The notes under the pieces are model-generated. The model saw only the letters and a list, made by a program, of their open reading frames with translations, was not told where the DNA came from and searched no databases. The position numbers were made by a program, and so were the translations under genes. Below are positions 6,226 through 7,911 of a stretch of DNA of 7,911 nucleotides, piece by piece; within the stretch, counting starts at the first letter, position 1; every line of letters begins with the position of its first letter. The DNA lies in contig PWHA01000210.1 of assembly GCA_003554685.1 (NCBI GenBank), forward strand, positions 1 to 7,911, written 5' to 3'. This DNA comes from Halanaerobiaceae bacterium. Its GTDB lineage: Bacteria > Bacillota > Halanaerobiia > Halanaerobiales > Halarsenatibacteraceae.

Positions 6226-6299
6226 CAATTCCAGCCGGGTAGTAATAGGCTGAATAATCGGCTTTGAGAATTGTAAAAAATTATGAGTTAATTCCCGGC
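6226..6299. other. Imperfect inverted repeats after the transaldolase gene
   Basis: CAATTC (6226-6231) pairs with GAATTG (6268-6273), and inside these AGCCG (6233-6237) pairs with CGGCT (6259-6263), leaving a 21-nt loop and a small asymmetric internal loop. An alternative pairing joins GCCGGG (6234-6239) with CCCGGC (6294-6299). The first stem is followed by GTAAAAAATT, not a T-run, so it is not a canonical rho-independent terminator. It could be an mRNA stability element or partial attenuator separating the transaldolase from the oxidoreductase gene. Confidence 0.3.
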
Positions 6300-6319
6300 A
6301 AAATATACAGAGAAATAGA

Positions 6320-6341
6320 TTTAGCACCATTTTAGCACCAT
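6320..6341. repeat. 11-bp perfect tandem duplication
   Basis: TTTAGCACCAT occurs twice head to tail (6320-6330, 6331-6341), about 70 bp before the oxidoreductase start. The period is close to one DNA helical turn, so two protein half-sites on the same face are conceivable. Simple slippage is equally possible. No palindrome is associated with it. Confidence 0.8.
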
Positions 6342-6408
6342 ATAGAACAATTATGTCAGAACAGATACTAAATATTAAGAAAATTAATTTATAACCGAGG
6401 TGATAGCA

Positions 6409-7911
6409 GTGCCTGGAGGGGTAAACGGCAAAATTCTAAGAATTAATCTGGAGAAAAAGACCTCTCAAATGGAAGAAGTTCCTGAAGAGTATTACCGCAA
6501 CTATCTTGGATCCCGGGGAATGGGCGTGAAGTACTTTTATGATGAAGTTGAAGCGGGAACAAACCCCTTAAGCCCCGAAAGCAAGATTTTTGTCATGACC
6601 GGTCTTTTAAATGGTACACAGGTCCCTGCTGCTCCCAAGCATACCTGGGTTTCCACCTCCCCGGCCAATGGTTTTTACGGAGAGGGCAGCACTTCCGGGG
6701 GCAGATTTGCATCCTATCTCAAAAGCCATGGTTTTGACGGAATAATTCTGGAGGGGGTGTGTCAGGATCCTGCTTACCTTATGATAGACAGCGAAGGAGC
6801 AAAATTTTTTCCGGCAAAAAATCTCTGGGGACTTCCGGTTACTGAGGCAGAAAAAGAAATTAAAGAACGTTTCTGCGGCAGTCAGCTGGCTGTAATCGGT
6901 CCGGCTGGAGAGAATAAAGTCAACTTTGCTGCTGTCAGGGTTGAAAGGCGGACCGTCGGCAGAACCGGGATCGGAGCAGTTATGGGTTCAAAAAATCTCA
7001 AAGCAGTTGGTGTGCTGCCGCTGGAAGACAATTCTACAAGATGGCTGGAACCGGCCGAGCCAGAGAAGTTCACAGAGCTAAGAAAAGAATTTTATCAAAA
7101 AATCAGGGAAACAGAATTTACCAGTGAAACCAGGAGATATTACGGCACCCATCATATGTTTAAGATGATAAATGACAATGGTGCCATGCCAACCAGGAAT
7201 TTTCAGGAGGCACAGTTTACCAATAATCCGGAAGAGTTTTATCATTATAATATTAGAGATAAATACCTTCTGGAAGATAGAGCCTGTGAAAGGTGTCCGA
7301 TAGTCTGTGAAAAGAAAGTTATTGCCCGGGAGGGCAAATATGCCGGAAGCTCTACCGCGGTTGAGTGGGAAACTATCTGGTCCTTTGGTCCCCAGTGTGA
7401 CAACAACAAATTTCCGGTAATAATTGAAGCCAACCGGCTCTGTAACGAACTGGGTCTGGATACAATTTCGGCAGGAAATGTTACAGGCTTTGCCATGGAA
7501 TGCTACGAACGAGGCCTGCTGGATGATAGAATTGACTACCCTCTGGAGTGGGGTGACGATGAGGCCATCATGAGGCTGATCAGGGATATTGCCCATCGAC
7601 AGGGTTTTGGCAACCAGCTGGCGGATGGAGCTCTGAATACGGCCCGGGAACTGGGAGTTGACGATATAGCCATGCAGGTTAAAGGAGTTGAACTGCCGGC
7701 TTATGATCCCCGAAGTTTATGGGGAATGGGACTGGCTTATGCTACTGCCAGCAGAGGCGGCTGTCATCTTCGTTCCTTTACCCCGGGGGCTGAGCTGGAA
7801 GGTCTGGGGGGTGGCAGATATTCTCCTCAGGGCAAAGCAGAATTTGTTTATCAAGATCAAAATATCAGAACTACCTTTGAAGCTGCCGGTCAGTGTTTTA
7901 CCGCTACTGCA
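6409..7911 (+). CDS. Tungsten-containing aldehyde:ferredoxin oxidoreductase (AOR family), 3' end beyond window
   Basis: The first 501 residues of an AOR-family enzyme (usual length about 600), open to the window edge with no frameshift. These cytoplasmic, oxygen-sensitive enzymes oxidise aldehydes to acids with a tungsto-bispyranopterin and one [4Fe-4S] cluster, reducing ferredoxin. Residues 1-204 form the N-terminal AOR domain (GGVNGKILRINL at 3-14, YLGSRGMGVKY at 32-42, GSTSGGRFASYLKSHGFDGI at 93-112, GRTGIGAVMGSKNLKAV at 184-200). Cluster ligands are C293, C296 and C300 (CERCPIVC), with C496 in EAAGQCF as the probable fourth. Pterin-region features include VEWET at 318-322 and RGGCH at 449-453. 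GTG 6409 is chosen because AGGTGA (6398-6403) lies 5 nt upstream; the in-frame GTG at 6400 is part of that ribosome site. The substrate cannot be read from sequence. Beside a transaldolase and hydroxyacid enzymes, an aldehyde such as 3-sulfolactaldehyde or glyceraldehyde is plausible. Confidence 0.93.
   Translation, partial: MPGGVNGKILRINLEKKTSQMEEVPEEYYRNYLGSRGMGVKYFYDEVEAGTNPLSPESKIFVMTGLLNGTQVPAAPKHTWVSTSPANGFYGEGSTSGGRFASYLKSHGFDGIILEGVCQDPAYLMIDSEGAKFFPAKNLWGLPVTEAEKEIKERFCGSQLAVIGPAGENKVNFAAVRVERRTVGRTGIGAVMGSKNLKAVGVLPLEDNSTRWLEPAEPEKFTELRKEFYQKIRETEFTSETRRYYGTHHMFKMINDNGAMPTRNFQEAQFTNNPEEFYHYNIRDKYLLEDRACERCPIVCEKKVIAREGKYAGSSTAVEWETIWSFGPQCDNNKFPVIIEANRLCNELGLDTISAGNVTGFAMECYERGLLDDRIDYPLEWGDDEAIMRLIRDIAHRQGFGNQLADGALNTARELGVDDIAMQVKGVELPAYDPRSLWGMGLAYATASRGGCHLRSFTPGAELEGLGGGRYSPQGKAEFVYQDQNIRTTFEAAGQCFTATA

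Noticed and set aside
6226..6280. Rho-independent terminator after the transaldolase gene
   Set aside because: The stem is interrupted, the loop is 21 nt, and an A-run rather than a T-run follows on the + strand.
6400..6408. GTG 6400 as start of the oxidoreductase
   Set aside because: It overlaps the AGGTGA ribosome site that is correctly placed for GTG 6409, and AOR proteins usually begin right before the GG-x-x-G-K motif.
7078..7596. Minus-strand open frame of 172 codons inside the oxidoreductase
   Set aside because: The + strand encodes conserved AOR sequence here, including the CxxCxxxC cluster motif. The antisense frame has no recognisable protein features.
1..7911. CRISPR array, insertion sequence, tRNA or phage signatures
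   Set aside because: No regularly spaced repeats, transposase sequence, terminal inverted repeats or tRNA-like cloverleaf was seen on either strand.

Overview
The window reads as a chromosomal segment of a strictly anaerobic, low-to-moderate-GC bacterium, most likely a Firmicute or Halanaerobiales-type fermenter. This is inferred from strong Shine-Dalgarno sites, AT-rich gaps, a nickel-dependent LarA racemase and a tungsten/ferredoxin-type aldehyde oxidoreductase. There is no rRNA or other marker, so the taxonomy is a guess. All seven genes lie on the + strand; the last is cut by the window edge.

Layout. 1-587 is non-coding and contains several dyads, a 13-bp tandem duplication, a perfect 19-bp palindrome (502-520) that looks like a FadR/GntR operator, and a likely promoter. 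588-1601 encodes a YeiH/PSE-family membrane protein (putative sulfate exporter). 1761-2483 encodes a FadR-type GntR regulator with an FCD domain. 2546-2851 and 3038-4207 encode the small (SAF) and large subunits of a split UxaA-family lyase. 4200-5495, overlapping the large-subunit gene by 8 nt, encodes a LarA-type nickel-pincer 2-hydroxyacid racemase/epimerase with its diagnostic residues intact. 5576-6223 encodes a short transaldolase/fructose-6-phosphate aldolase-type enzyme with changed substrate-pocket residues. 6409-7911 encodes the first 501 residues of an AOR-family tungsten-dependent aldehyde:ferredoxin oxidoreductase.

How they may work together. Automated annotation would probably call this altronate/hexuronate catabolism. 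I favour a sulfonate pathway. The split UxaA-type pair has SuyAB-like size and signature motifs (SuyAB is (R)-3-sulfolactate sulfo-lyase), and PSE exporters (SuyZ) are known partners of SuyAB. A short transaldolase is the key enzyme of the sulfoquinovose transaldolase (sulfo-TAL) route. The proposed chain is: sulfofructose is cleaved by the transaldolase to 3-sulfolactaldehyde; the AOR oxidises this to sulfolactate, reducing ferredoxin; LarA inverts the (S) acid to (R); SuyAB releases sulfite and pyruvate; and the PSE protein exports sulfite or sulfate. A single nickel racemase replacing the known two-dehydrogenase inversion, and an AOR acting on sulfolactaldehyde, would both be new to my knowledge. 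This assignment is inference. A sugar-acid pathway using a LarA-type gluconate 2-epimerase is the main alternative. The isomerase, importer, sulfoquinovosidase and nickel-cofactor genes are not in the window.
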